Assembly: GCA_013151975.1 (NCBI GenBank)
Contig: JAADHG010000030.1
Location: forward strand, 1 to 7,692
DNA length: 7,692 nucleotides
Direction of reading: 5' to 3'
Source of the DNA: Chlorobiota bacterium
GTDB taxonomy: Bacteria; Bacteroidota; Bacteroidia; Flavobacteriales; Flavobacteriaceae
The notes under the pieces: model-generated
Seen by the model: the letters and a program-made list of their open reading frames with translations, nothing else
Told to the model about the DNA's origin: nothing
Database searches by the model: none
Shown: in pieces, positions 1 through 6,942 of the stretch
Position numbering within the stretch: position 1 is the stretch's first letter
Layout of the letters: each line of letters opens with the position of its first letter
Program-made: the position numbers and the translations under genes

Positions 1-47
1 TTTTGCAGTAGTTTCTTAAATTCGGGTTTTGTGTAGTCGTTCTGCAT
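1..47 (-). CDS. 5' end of a truncated unidentified gene
   Basis: Reading the minus strand from an ATG at 47 gives an open frame to the window edge, beginning MQNDYTKPEFKKLLQ. It is lysine-rich and codon use resembles the neighbouring genes. The start is preceded by an A/T-rich leader with no Shine-Dalgarno sequence, as for the other genes here. It lies downstream of the serine hydrolase on the same strand but behind a strong hairpin, so it probably has its own promoter in 48-86. Only 15 codons are visible, so no function can be assigned. The frame could be chance, although its position just past a terminator and its coding-like composition argue for a real start. Confidence 0.45.
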   Translation of the reverse strand, partial: MQNDYTKPEFKKLLQ

Positions 48-86
48 TAAATTTTAAATTCCCTGTAAGATAATAACTTTAAAATA

Positions 87-119
87 AAAAACCGCTTCAT
101 AAGTTTTGAAGCGGTTTTT
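87..119. terminator. Intrinsic terminator, bidirectional, after the serine hydrolase
   Basis: A perfect 13-bp inverted repeat pairs 87-99 (AAAAACCGCTTCA) with 107-119 (TGAAGCGGTTTTT) around a 7-base loop. T-runs flank it on both strands: reading minus, the stem is followed by TTTTTTATTTT; reading plus, by TTTTTACTTTATT. It starts 23 bases after the hydrolase stop codon at 142-144, so its clear role is to end that minus-strand transcript. It could also stop plus-strand transcription entering from the left. Confidence 0.9.
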
Positions 120-141
120 ACTTTATTAAGATTAAAACAGT

Positions 142-1794
142 TTAATCCATTTTTTTTGCTTCCATATTTTGTCCACCTTGATGAAGCGTTAAACTAATAA
201 TTTCATCCTTATCATTTTTATTAAAGTCTATACTTGCTGGTACAACTTTAAAGAAGAATGTTGCTTCCGTTTCTGCAAATATTTCAAATTGTGGTTGCCC
301 TGTTGCCTGTGCAAAAATTTGATTTTCTTTTGTAGTTACTGTAATTACAAATCCAGGTTGTAACTCATATTTGCCTACATATTGTTTTAAAATTTCTGGA
401 GACAAAGTAATTGCTATTTTTTCTGGTTCAGATTTTTTATCTGATTCAATACCTATTGCTATATTCCCTCCGTTTTCAAAACTGGCTTGTTTTTTTCCTT
501 CTTTTTCTGAAAAATTATAGGTTATATTTCCATCTTCAAAAATAAATTTATCAGTACTCATTGGATAGATTTCAAAAACAGTACTACCTTCTCTTTGACT
601 AAATATTTTTCCATCTTTTACTGTGATAAATCTAACTGCTCCATCTTCAAATTGATATGCTCCTATCCATTTTTGAAGCTCACTTTTAGATAAAGTAATG
701 GCATCTTTAATATCTGGAAAAGGTTTTCCAATTACTAATGCAGCGATTTTGTTTGCAACTCCTCCTGGTGAATTACAATCACAATTAGTTAAAACAGAAA
801 CAAATACATCTTCATTAGGTAAATAAATACCTTGAGTGGTATATCCAAAAATGCCTCCGCCATGCGAAATACTTACAGAACCATTAATGCTACCTTCGCT
901 TAGACCATAACCATAATCGATATGTTCACCATTATTAAGTGTAGAACCATGAATAGCTTTTTCATAACTTTCTTGAGAAATTAATTGATATGTATTAAGA
1001 GCTTTTTGCCAGATAAGTAAATCATCTACATTAGACATTAGCGAACCAGCGGCATAAGGCAATGTAAGGCTTAAATATTCTGCATTTATATAGCCATTTC
1101 TGTCTTGATATCCAGAAGCTCTGTTTTTAATTAGTTTAGTCATACTACCGTAATATGAATTGGACATTTTTAATTTTTCAAAAATATTTTTTTCAATAAA
1201 ATCAGCATAGGTTTGACCAGAAACCACTTCGATAATATAACCTAAAAGAATATATCCAGAATTATTATACAAGAATTTTTCACCCGGATCAAAATCCATA
1301 GGTTCGTTTTTAAAAACATCAATCAACTCGGTAGGAGTCATATCAATCCGGGCATTTTTCATAAAACTCTCCATACTGGTATAACTTTTAATTCCAGAGG
1401 TATGGTTTAATAAATGATGAATAGTTATAGTTTTGCCGTTTGTTGGGTAGTCTGAAATGTATTTTGTAATCTCATCTTCTATTTTAAGTTTTCCTTGTTC
1501 TTCAAGCATTAAAATAGAAATTGCAGTAAACTGTTTTGTTATAGAACCAATCTCGAAAACATTTTTGGGTTGCATTGCAACATCGAGTTCTAAGTTTGCA
1601 CTACCAAAGGCTTTTCTGTAAATTACTTTACCTTCTTTATAAACTAAAGCAGTTGCTCCTGGTTCATTGGGTTTGTACTTTGCTTCAAGTAGTTGGTCGA
1701 TTTCTGATTCAAAATTTTGAGCTTGAATACTGGTTACAAATGATAGGCAAATTATAAAAAGGGGTAAGGTTTTAAAATAGTGTAGAATTTTCAT
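142..1794 (-). CDS. Exported serine hydrolase, beta-lactamase/penicillin-binding-protein-like, with two C-terminal repeats
   Basis: A 550-residue exported serine hydrolase of the beta-lactamase (class C/AmpC-like) superfamily. The signal peptide is residues 1-25 (hydrophobic 9-22, cleavage at QA|QN), placing it in the periplasm or outside the cell. The catalytic domain covers about 30-350: S84-I-T-K87 is the SxxK nucleophile/lysine pair, Y176-N-N178 is the YxN motif, and H311-G-G313 sits where KTG would be in a true beta-lactamase. A conserved HLLNHTSG block is at about 127-134. After the core come two related beta-rich segments, about 368-445 and 464-542, each opening with LS-x-E-x-L and G-x-Y and containing an IF-x-Q...FEI block; they resemble DUF3471-type domains. 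Relatives include D-aminopeptidases, esterases and LACTB-like peptidases. The natural substrate cannot be read from the sequence, and antibiotic resistance should not be assumed. The ATG at 1794 gives the complete signal peptide. The gene is monocistronic and divergent from the small exported protein gene. Confidence 0.9.
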   Translation of the reverse strand: MKILHYFKTLPLFIICLSFVTSIQAQNFESEIDQLLEAKYKPNEPGATALVYKEGKVIYRKAFGSANLELDVAMQPKNVFEIGSITKQFTAISILMLEEQGKLKIEDEITKYISDYPTNGKTITIHHLLNHTSGIKSYTSMESFMKNARIDMTPTELIDVFKNEPMDFDPGEKFLYNNSGYILLGYIIEVVSGQTYADFIEKNIFEKLKMSNSYYGSMTKLIKNRASGYQDRNGYINAEYLSLTLPYAAGSLMSNVDDLLIWQKALNTYQLISQESYEKAIHGSTLNNGEHIDYGYGLSEGSINGSVSISHGGGIFGYTTQGIYLPNEDVFVSVLTNCDCNSPGGVANKIAALVIGKPFPDIKDAITLSKSELQKWIGAYQFEDGAVRFITVKDGKIFSQREGSTVFEIYPMSTDKFIFEDGNITYNFSEKEGKKQASFENGGNIAIGIESDKKSEPEKIAITLSPEILKQYVGKYELQPGFVITVTTKENQIFAQATGQPQFEIFAETEATFFFKVVPASIDFNKNDKDEIISLTLHQGGQNMEAKKMD

Positions 1795-1909
1795 ATAGTG
1801 AATAATTAGTTGGATTAAAATTACGCTTTTTTAATATGACGACTAATAAGAGATATAGTTACAAAATGAATTTATTACTTTTATCATTATAACGATGATA
1901 CTTTATAAT
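1795..1909. promoter_or_regulatory. Divergent intergenic region with both promoters and a possible operator
   Basis: These bases separate the start of the minus-strand hydrolase from the preferred start (ATG at 1910) of the plus-strand small gene, so promoters for both must lie here or just inside the genes. I see no convincing match on either strand to the Bacteroidota pattern (TTTG, about 19-20 bases, TAnnTTTG). The closest -7-like element is TAATTTTA on the minus strand, without a good TTTG partner. An inverted repeat, TATCAT (1882-1887) and ATGATA (1895-1900) with a 7-base spacer, is the only structured element and could be an operator. Promoter presence is inferred from gene layout; exact sites are not resolved. 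Confidence 0.45.
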
Positions 1910-2284
1910 ATGAAATATTTTATTACAATTCTTCTTTTAGTATTCTTTTTATCCTTTTCAACAACTGAAGCACAAGAGAATCAAACTATTATTGTTCAAA
2001 ATTATTATTGGGCTAAAGAAGGAAAAATAGAAGAAGTTTATACACATCGCTTGTATGCGAGTCAAGTACGTGATAGTTTAGGTTTGGCAGTTGGGAGGGT
2101 TTTAAAACGCATAGAAACCCATGGAGAACTCTCTCATGTAATTTGGGAATGCGAATACATAAGCGAAGCAGCTCGTAAAGAAGATGTTAGAAAACTTACA
2201 GCATCTGGTGCTTTTGAAAAGCTAACCGAAAAAATGGGAACATTAATAGAGAAATTTTCAAGAGGTGTTTATAAAGTGAACTAA
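1910..2284 (+). CDS. Small exported protein, possible dimeric alpha/beta-barrel (ferredoxin-like) fold
   Basis: A 124-residue protein of unassigned function. Residues 1-21 form a signal peptide (MKYFITILLL start, hydrophobic to about 17, cleavage at EA|QE), so the product is exported; there is no lipobox cysteine. The mature part, about 103 residues, reads as beta-alpha-beta-beta-alpha-beta: strand near 25-33, helix 35-50, strand 50-58, strand 66-75 (SHVIWECEY), a long helix 77-107 and a final strand 110-122. That order and size suggest the dimeric alpha/beta-barrel (Dabb/ABM-like) fold, but this is inference from pattern and I recognise no named family. An in-frame ATG at 1895 would add MILYN before the signal peptide; I prefer 1910 because a normal charged n-region then starts the protein and 1895 lies inside an inverted repeat. 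The gene is divergent from the serine hydrolase and ends directly against the MOSC gene. Confidence 0.75.
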   Translation: MKYFITILLLVFFLSFSTTEAQENQTIIVQNYYWAKEGKIEEVYTHRLYASQVRDSLGLAVGRVLKRIETHGELSHVIWECEYISEAARKEDVRKLTASGAFEKLTEKMGTLIEKFSRGVYKVN

Positions 2285-2926
2285 TTATTCTTGCTTTAAA
2301 AAAGTTGCCAGTTTTACCTTTTTCTTTTCCGGAAGCGCCTTATTTTTTATGGCTAAAGTTAAGTGGTTTTGATTTTTTTCTTTGGAAAATAAAAGCTCAA
2401 AAAACTGAGTTATAGTTATGCTGTTTTTAGCTTGTTCAACTAAAATCATTGTGTCATTTGTTGCAACAAAACCTTCTTCAAGAACCTTTACATAAGTTCC
2501 AGGACGTGCATGAGTTATAAATTGTTCAAGTACATGCTGTGAACCAAATTTTACAGCAAACTTAAAACAAGGCTCTCTAGGTTGTGTAATTTGCACTAAA
2601 GCTGTTCCTATTTTATAAATATCACCTATGTAAATTTTAGTTTCATCCAACCCTTTTACTGTCAAATTCTCACCTAGCATTCCCCAATCCCAATCTAAAT
2701 GTGGGTATAGTTCTTTCCAATAAGGATAATAATCTGCCGAAAATAAATAGCATGCTTTATATGCTCCACCATGAACGTTTCTATCTGAAATTTCATCGCC
2801 TTTTACTTGTTCTTTTCCTAAATAAATAGGTTTGTTTGTTGGTGTTTTATAAATACCTGTTTTAACATTTTTTCCTCGCCATAAAATGGTTTTTGGCTTT
2901 GCTATATTGGTGGAAATGATTTTCAC
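2285..2926 (-). CDS. MOSC-domain protein, YiiM-like
   Basis: A 213-residue cytoplasmic MOSC-domain protein resembling E. coli YiiM (about 224 residues). MOSC domains are named for the molybdenum-cofactor sulfurase C-terminus; YiiM-type proteins use molybdenum cofactor and are linked to reduction of N-hydroxylated compounds such as N-hydroxylated purines. Visible hallmarks are G43-D44, V51-H-G-G54, the G85-E-N-L88 block, and QPREPC ending in C120, the conserved cysteine expected to contact the cofactor. Residues about 168-213 form a helical tail matching the 3-alpha domain of YiiM proteins. The start is GTG at 2926: an in-frame TAA lies three codons upstream and the next in-frame ATG is residue 83, inside the domain, so GTG is the only sensible choice. 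The gene follows pyruvate carboxylase by 43 bases with no hairpin between, suggesting co-transcription. The MOSC assignment is secure; the exact substrate is not. Confidence 0.88.
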   Translation of the reverse strand: MKIISTNIAKPKTILWRGKNVKTGIYKTPTNKPIYLGKEQVKGDEISDRNVHGGAYKACYLFSADYYPYWKELYPHLDWDWGMLGENLTVKGLDETKIYIGDIYKIGTALVQITQPREPCFKFAVKFGSQHVLEQFITHARPGTYVKVLEEGFVATNDTMILVEQAKNSITITQFFELLFSKEKNQNHLTLAIKNKALPEKKKVKLATFLKQE

Positions 2927-2969
2927 TATTGATTAATTCGTTAAGTAAATTTGCATTGTGGTTTAGTTT

Positions 2970-5900
2970 TTACTCAACGGTTACAATTAAATCATCTTGC
3001 ATAACCATACTTCCTTCTTTTAAAGTTACCGATTTTACTTTTCCTGCTTTAAAAGCAACAACTGTGGTTTCCATTTTCATAGCTTCAATAACAAATAAAG
3101 GGTCATTTTCTTTAATATCTTGTCCTCGTTTCACCAAAACTTTATAAAGCGAACCTTGCAAAGGCGCTCCAATTTGGTTAGTATCATTAGCATCTGCTTT
3201 AATATTTTCTTCTTTAGTGATATTAAGGGATTTGTCTAAAGTTTCTACAAATCTATTTTCACCATTCACTTTAAAAAATACAGTTCGCATACCTTCCTCA
3301 TTTGGCATTCCAACCGAAAGCAGTTTTACAATAATGGTTTTTCCTGGTTCTAAATCTATCAAAGTTTCCTCACCAATCTTCATCCCATAAAAGAAATTAT
3401 TAGTTGGCAAGATTGCTAAATTTCCATATTTTTTATATTGTTCATGAGCTTGTTCAAAAACGCGTGGATATAAACTGTAGGATAAGAAATCTTCAAACTC
3501 AATAGCTCGTGTAAAGCCTTTTTGAAATTTCTTTTTAAAAGCTTCGAATTCTACAGTAAAATTTATAGGTTCTAAATGTGCATTTGGTCTGTTTTTGTAA
3601 GGCTTAATATTTTTTAAAATTATTTTCTGAAGTTTTTTTGGAAACCCTCCAACTGGCTGACCTAAATCACCTTTAAAGAAATTGATAACAGATTCTGGAA
3701 ATGAAATTTCATGGCCACGTTCCATAACTTCTTCAGGCGTTAAATTATTAGTCACCATAAAAATTGCCATATCACCAACAACTTTAGAGCTTGGTGTAAC
3801 CTTAACTAAATTACCAAACATTATATTTACTTTCGTATACATTTGTTTCACTTCATCAAACTTATTTCCTAAACCTAAAGCCGTTGCTTGCGGACGCAAA
3901 TTTGAATATTGACCACCAGGAATTTCATGCTGAAATACTTCGGCAGTTCCTGCCTTTAAACCAGACTCAAAAGGATAATACAATTCGCGTGTGTCTTCCC
4001 AGAAGTTAGAAAACTGATTTAAAGTATTAATATCAAATTTATGAGCTCTTTTTTCATACTTCATCATTTCAACAATGGCATTGAAATTTGGTTGAGACGT
4101 TAAACCAGACAGTCCACCTAAAGCCACATCAACCACATCAACTCCTGCTTCAATTGCTTTTAGGTAAGTAGCAGTTTGTAAAGACGAGGTGTCATGCGTA
4201 TGAAGGTGAATAGGGAGTTTTACGGTGTCTTTTAATGTGCCAACTAATTCGGTAGCAGCATAAGGTTTTAGTAATCCAGCCATGTCTTTTATAGCTATCA
4301 TGTGTGCTCCAGCATTTTCTAAATCTTTAGCTAATAGCGTGTAATACTTAAGGTTGTATTTTGTTTGTTTTACATCTAAAATATCTCCTGTATAACTAAT
4401 AGCAGCTTCTGCAATTCCGCCTGTTTTATTTCTTACATATTTCATGCTTGGTTCCATCGCTTTTACCCAATTTAAAGAATCGAAAATTCTAAAAATATCG
4501 ACACCATTCTCCCAAGATTTTTCAACAAAACTTTCTATTAAATTATCAGGATATGCTTTGTAACCTACACCGTTAGAGCCACGTAATAACATTTGAAATA
4601 ATATATTTGGAACAGCTTTTCGTAACTCTCTTAATCGTGTCCAAGGGCTTTCGTGTAAAAAACGCAAACAAACATCAAAGGTTGCTCCTCCCCAAACTTC
4701 CATGCTAAATGTATTTGGATGATTTTTCCCAAAACTTTCAGCAACCTTAAGCATATCAAATGTTCGCATTCGAGTTGCTAATAACGATTGATGTGCATCT
4801 CGCATTGTGGTGTCTGTATAGTGTATTTTCTTTTCTTTTTTAAGCCAATCACAAAATTTATCTGGACCTAATTTTGTCAATAAGTCTTTTGTGCCTTTTG
4901 GATACTTTGAAAAGGTATCGAATTTTGGTACTTTAGGATTTCTAAATGTTGCATTTGCATCTATGAGTTTCACATCTGGATTGCCATTTACAATCACATC
5001 TGCTAAATATCGAGTTACTTTAGAAGTTCGATCTTGTGATAGTTTTATCTTAAATAGAGAAGGTGTATTCTGAATAAAATTAACTGTTACTTTTCCTTCT
5101 TTAAAGGTTTCATGCTGAATAACATTCTGCAAAAAATGAATATTAGTTTTTACACCTCTTATTCTAAACTCTTTTAAAGCACGAACCATTTTACGAGTAG
5201 CACCATCGAGTGTTCTACCGTGAGCAGATACTTTTACTAACATTGAATCAAAAAACGGACTTACCTTATAACCTTGATAAATACTTCCAGCATCCAGACG
5301 AATTCCCATTCCTGAGGCGCTTCGGTAAGTTGTAATAGTGCCATAATCTGGCGTAAAATTATTTTTGGGATCTTCCGTAGTTAATCTGCATTGTAAAGCA
5401 AAACCATAGGTTGCTATTGAATCTTGGTCATATATTTTTATTTGTTTACTGGATAATTTATAGCCACCAGCAATAAATATTTGTGTTTTTGCCAAGTCGA
5501 TTCCTGTTACCATTTCGGTAACTGTGTGTTCTACTTGTATTCTTGGATTAACTTCAATAAAGTAAACATTATCATTAGTGTCAATCAAAAATTCAACGGT
5601 GCCAATGTTATTATAATTTACTTCGTTTGTAATGGCTAATGCATATTTATACAATTGCTCCTTAACTGTATTTGAAACATTAAATGAAGGTGCAATTTCT
5701 ACCACTTTTTGATGACGACGTTGTACAGAGCAATCGCGTTCAAACAAATGCCGAATATTACCATGATTATCTGCTACAATTTGCACTTCGATATGTTTAG
5801 GGTTTTCAACATATTTTTCTAAAAACATAGTATCGTCTCCAAAAGCATTTAGAGATTCGTTTCGCGCGGAAACAAAATAGAGCTCTAAATCTTTTATGCT

Positions 5901-6422
5901 TCTAATTATTCGCATACCACGACCTCCACCTCCAGAAGCAGCTTTAAGCATTAACGGGAAACCAATTTTTTTAGCTTCAGACAGGGCAATTTTTAGAGAC
6001 GACAGATTCCTTTTACTACTTTCTATTATTGGGACATTACATTTTACAGCTATTTTTTTAGCAGTGATTTTATCGCCTAAAGCATCCATAACTTCTGGGT
6101 CTGGACCAATAAAAATAATACCGTTTTTGGCACATTTACGTGCGAATTCTGAATTTTCAGATAAGAAACCATAACCAGGATGTATGGCATCTACGTTTTT
6201 GGATTTTGCCAGACTTATAATTTCATCGCTATTTAAATAAGGTTTTAAAGGTTGGTTATCTTCTCCAATTTGGTAGGATTCGTCTGCTTTATTTCTATGT
6301 TGAGAATATCTATCTTCATAAGTGTAGATGGCTACAGTTCTAATATTTAATTCTGTACATGCACGAAGAACTCTTATAGCGATTTCGCCTCTGTTGGCAA
6401 CTAGTACCTTTTTAATTTTCAT
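2970..6422 (-). CDS. pyc: Pyruvate carboxylase, full-length single-chain, biotin-dependent
   Basis: This cytoplasmic enzyme converts pyruvate, bicarbonate and ATP to oxaloacetate, refilling the TCA cycle and feeding gluconeogenesis. At 1150 residues it matches the usual single-chain alpha4 type. The biotin carboxylase domain (about 1-455) has ATP-binding K118 and K160, the glycine-rich loop S163-GGGGRG-169, metal-ligand glutamates E277 and E290, and the EVNPRIQVEH segment (290-299) with R294 and E298. The carboxyltransferase domain (about 530-1000) has DTTMRDAHQS (537-546) with metal ligand D542, pyruvate-binding R614, K712 in IKDMAG (the lysine carbamylated in homologues), metal ligands H741 and H743, and T876 in the position of the catalytic threonine. 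The biotin carrier domain (about 1080-1150) has EAMKMET with biotinyl lysine K1116. The domain between carboxyltransferase and carrier (about 1000-1075) and the linker at 456-530 fit the allosteric/tetramerisation region. No truncation or frameshift is seen. The MOSC gene follows by 43 bases. Confidence 0.98.
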   Translation of the reverse strand: MKIKKVLVANRGEIAIRVLRACTELNIRTVAIYTYEDRYSQHRNKADESYQIGEDNQPLKPYLNSDEIISLAKSKNVDAIHPGYGFLSENSEFARKCAKNGIIFIGPDPEVMDALGDKITAKKIAVKCNVPIIESSKRNLSSLKIALSEAKKIGFPLMLKAASGGGGRGMRIIRSIKDLELYFVSARNESLNAFGDDTMFLEKYVENPKHIEVQIVADNHGNIRHLFERDCSVQRRHQKVVEIAPSFNVSNTVKEQLYKYALAITNEVNYNNIGTVEFLIDTNDNVYFIEVNPRIQVEHTVTEMVTGIDLAKTQIFIAGGYKLSSKQIKIYDQDSIATYGFALQCRLTTEDPKNNFTPDYGTITTYRSASGMGIRLDAGSIYQGYKVSPFFDSMLVKVSAHGRTLDGATRKMVRALKEFRIRGVKTNIHFLQNVIQHETFKEGKVTVNFIQNTPSLFKIKLSQDRTSKVTRYLADVIVNGNPDVKLIDANATFRNPKVPKFDTFSKYPKGTKDLLTKLGPDKFCDWLKKEKKIHYTDTTMRDAHQSLLATRMRTFDMLKVAESFGKNHPNTFSMEVWGGATFDVCLRFLHESPWTRLRELRKAVPNILFQMLLRGSNGVGYKAYPDNLIESFVEKSWENGVDIFRIFDSLNWVKAMEPSMKYVRNKTGGIAEAAISYTGDILDVKQTKYNLKYYTLLAKDLENAGAHMIAIKDMAGLLKPYAATELVGTLKDTVKLPIHLHTHDTSSLQTATYLKAIEAGVDVVDVALGGLSGLTSQPNFNAIVEMMKYEKRAHKFDINTLNQFSNFWEDTRELYYPFESGLKAGTAEVFQHEIPGGQYSNLRPQATALGLGNKFDEVKQMYTKVNIMFGNLVKVTPSSKVVGDMAIFMVTNNLTPEEVMERGHEISFPESVINFFKGDLGQPVGGFPKKLQKIILKNIKPYKNRPNAHLEPINFTVEFEAFKKKFQKGFTRAIEFEDFLSYSLYPRVFEQAHEQYKKYGNLAILPTNNFFYGMKIGEETLIDLEPGKTIIVKLLSVGMPNEEGMRTVFFKVNGENRFVETLDKSLNITKEENIKADANDTNQIGAPLQGSLYKVLVKRGQDIKENDPLFVIEAMKMETTVVAFKAGKVKSVTLKEGSMVMQDDLIVTVE

Positions 6423-6469
6423 TTATTATTGTGATATATAGATTGTTTTTTTATAGTTATTTAATTGGT

Positions 6470-6501
6470 ATAATATAATTTTAAATTTTATAAAAAGCAA
6501 A
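6470..6501 (-). promoter_or_regulatory. Weak candidate promoter for pyruvate carboxylase
   Basis: On the minus strand a TTTG (plus-strand CAAA at 6498-6501) is followed after 20 bases by TATATTAT (plus-strand 6470-6477), a partial match (4 of 6 fixed positions) to the Bacteroidota -7 element TAnnTTTG. Transcription from here would give a leader of roughly 40 bases before the ATG at 6422. The spacing is right, but the -7 match is poor and the region is almost all A and T, so chance matches are expected. A promoter somewhere in 6423-6505 is likely, because the upstream doxX gene has its own terminator. Confidence 0.22.
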
Positions 6502-6505
6502 AATA

Positions 6506-6536
6506 AAAACCACCTTGCTTTTACAAAGTTGGTTTT
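6506..6536 (-). terminator. Intrinsic terminator after doxX
   Basis: Positions 6506-6512 (AAAACCA) pair with 6530-6536 (TGGTTTT); after one C/T mismatch, 6514-6516 pair with 6526-6528, leaving a 9-base loop. Read on the minus strand, the stem ends in GGTGGTTTTTATTTTTG, a good U-rich tail. The hairpin begins four bases past the doxX stop codon (6541-6543), and it separates doxX from pyruvate carboxylase, which reads in the same direction. Confidence 0.8.
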
Positions 6537-6540
6537 AGGC

Positions 6541-6942
6541 TTAACCTATTTCAAGGTATTTATCTCTTAGTTGGCTTAAAGCAAAAGCACCTGCTGATGC
6601 CGAGAGAACAGAATAATCAAAAACACCTTTTATACCTGTAGAAGTTATCATCGCTATCGCAAATAATAGTAAAAGAAATCCGCTTATTTTAGAGAATAAT
6701 TCAACTTTGAATCCTATAAGAAGAGATACTGCACAAACTATTTCAATAACTGTGACTACAACTCCAACAAAAGGAATTATAGAACTTGGCATCCACGGAT
6801 TTATTAGTTGTGTATATTCTAAAAAGCTATCCCAATTTCCCCAAGCAGAAACGTCTTTTGCCCAAAACCCAAATCGATCCACAACAGCTGATAGGAAACC
6901 TAAGGCAATTGCAATTCTTAAAAATAATTTTATAAGCTTCAT
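6541..6942 (-). CDS. DoxX-family inner-membrane protein
   Basis: A 133-residue integral membrane protein of the DoxX family, which normally has four membrane helices. Likely helices are residues 5-21, 50-76, 80-97 and 101-118, with a short aromatic-rich periplasmic-type loop at 22-48 (DRFGFWAKDVSAWGNW). The opening LRIALGFLSAV-x-DRFG pattern and the IGF-x-x-ELFSK turn before the third helix are typical of flavobacterial DoxX-like proteins. The family's function is poorly defined: some members are tied to thiosulfate:quinone oxidoreductase (DoxD) or to redox and oxidant stress complexes, but nothing here proves such a role. The ATG at 6942 opens directly into the first helix, and a T-rich stretch on the plus strand gives an A-rich leader. 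It lies downstream of yceI on the same strand, split from it by a strong hairpin, and has its own terminator. Confidence 0.88.
   Translation of the reverse strand: MKLIKLFLRIAIALGFLSAVVDRFGFWAKDVSAWGNWDSFLEYTQLINPWMPSSIIPFVGVVVTVIEIVCAVSLLIGFKVELFSKISGFLLLLFAIAMITSTGIKGVFDYSVLSASAGAFALSQLRDKYLEIG

Noticed and set aside
1575..1757. Plus-strand open frame of 60 codons
   Set aside because: It is antisense to the N-terminal part and SxxK region of the serine hydrolase and has no independent support.
142..1794. Serine hydrolase as an antibiotic-resistance beta-lactamase
   Set aside because: The third motif is HGG rather than KTG, there are two extra C-terminal repeats, and there is no AmpR-like regulator or mobile context.
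1895..1909. ATG at 1895 as the start of the small exported gene
   Set aside because: It would put MILYN ahead of a normal signal peptide and lies in an inverted repeat; the ATG at 1910 gives a standard lysine-containing n-region. It cannot be fully excluded.
2210..2222. GCTTTTGAAAAGC palindrome near the end of the small gene, considered as a terminator for the MOSC transcript
   Set aside because: The arms leave almost no loop, no T-run follows on the minus strand, and it is inside coding sequence.
5896..6174. Plus-strand open frame of 92 codons, proline-rich at its start
   Set aside because: It lies wholly antisense inside the biotin carboxylase domain of pyruvate carboxylase; its proline run is the complement of the glycine-rich ATP loop. 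The same reasoning removes the plus-strand frames at 2929-3147, 3682-3912 and 4891-5073.
6474..6492. Imperfect 19-base palindrome upstream of pyruvate carboxylase
   Set aside because: Every base is A or T and two inner pairs mismatch; such symmetry is expected by chance in this composition.
6541..6942. DoxX protein as a subunit of thiosulfate:quinone oxidoreductase
   Set aside because: No DoxA partner or sulfur-metabolism gene is present; family membership alone does not support that role.
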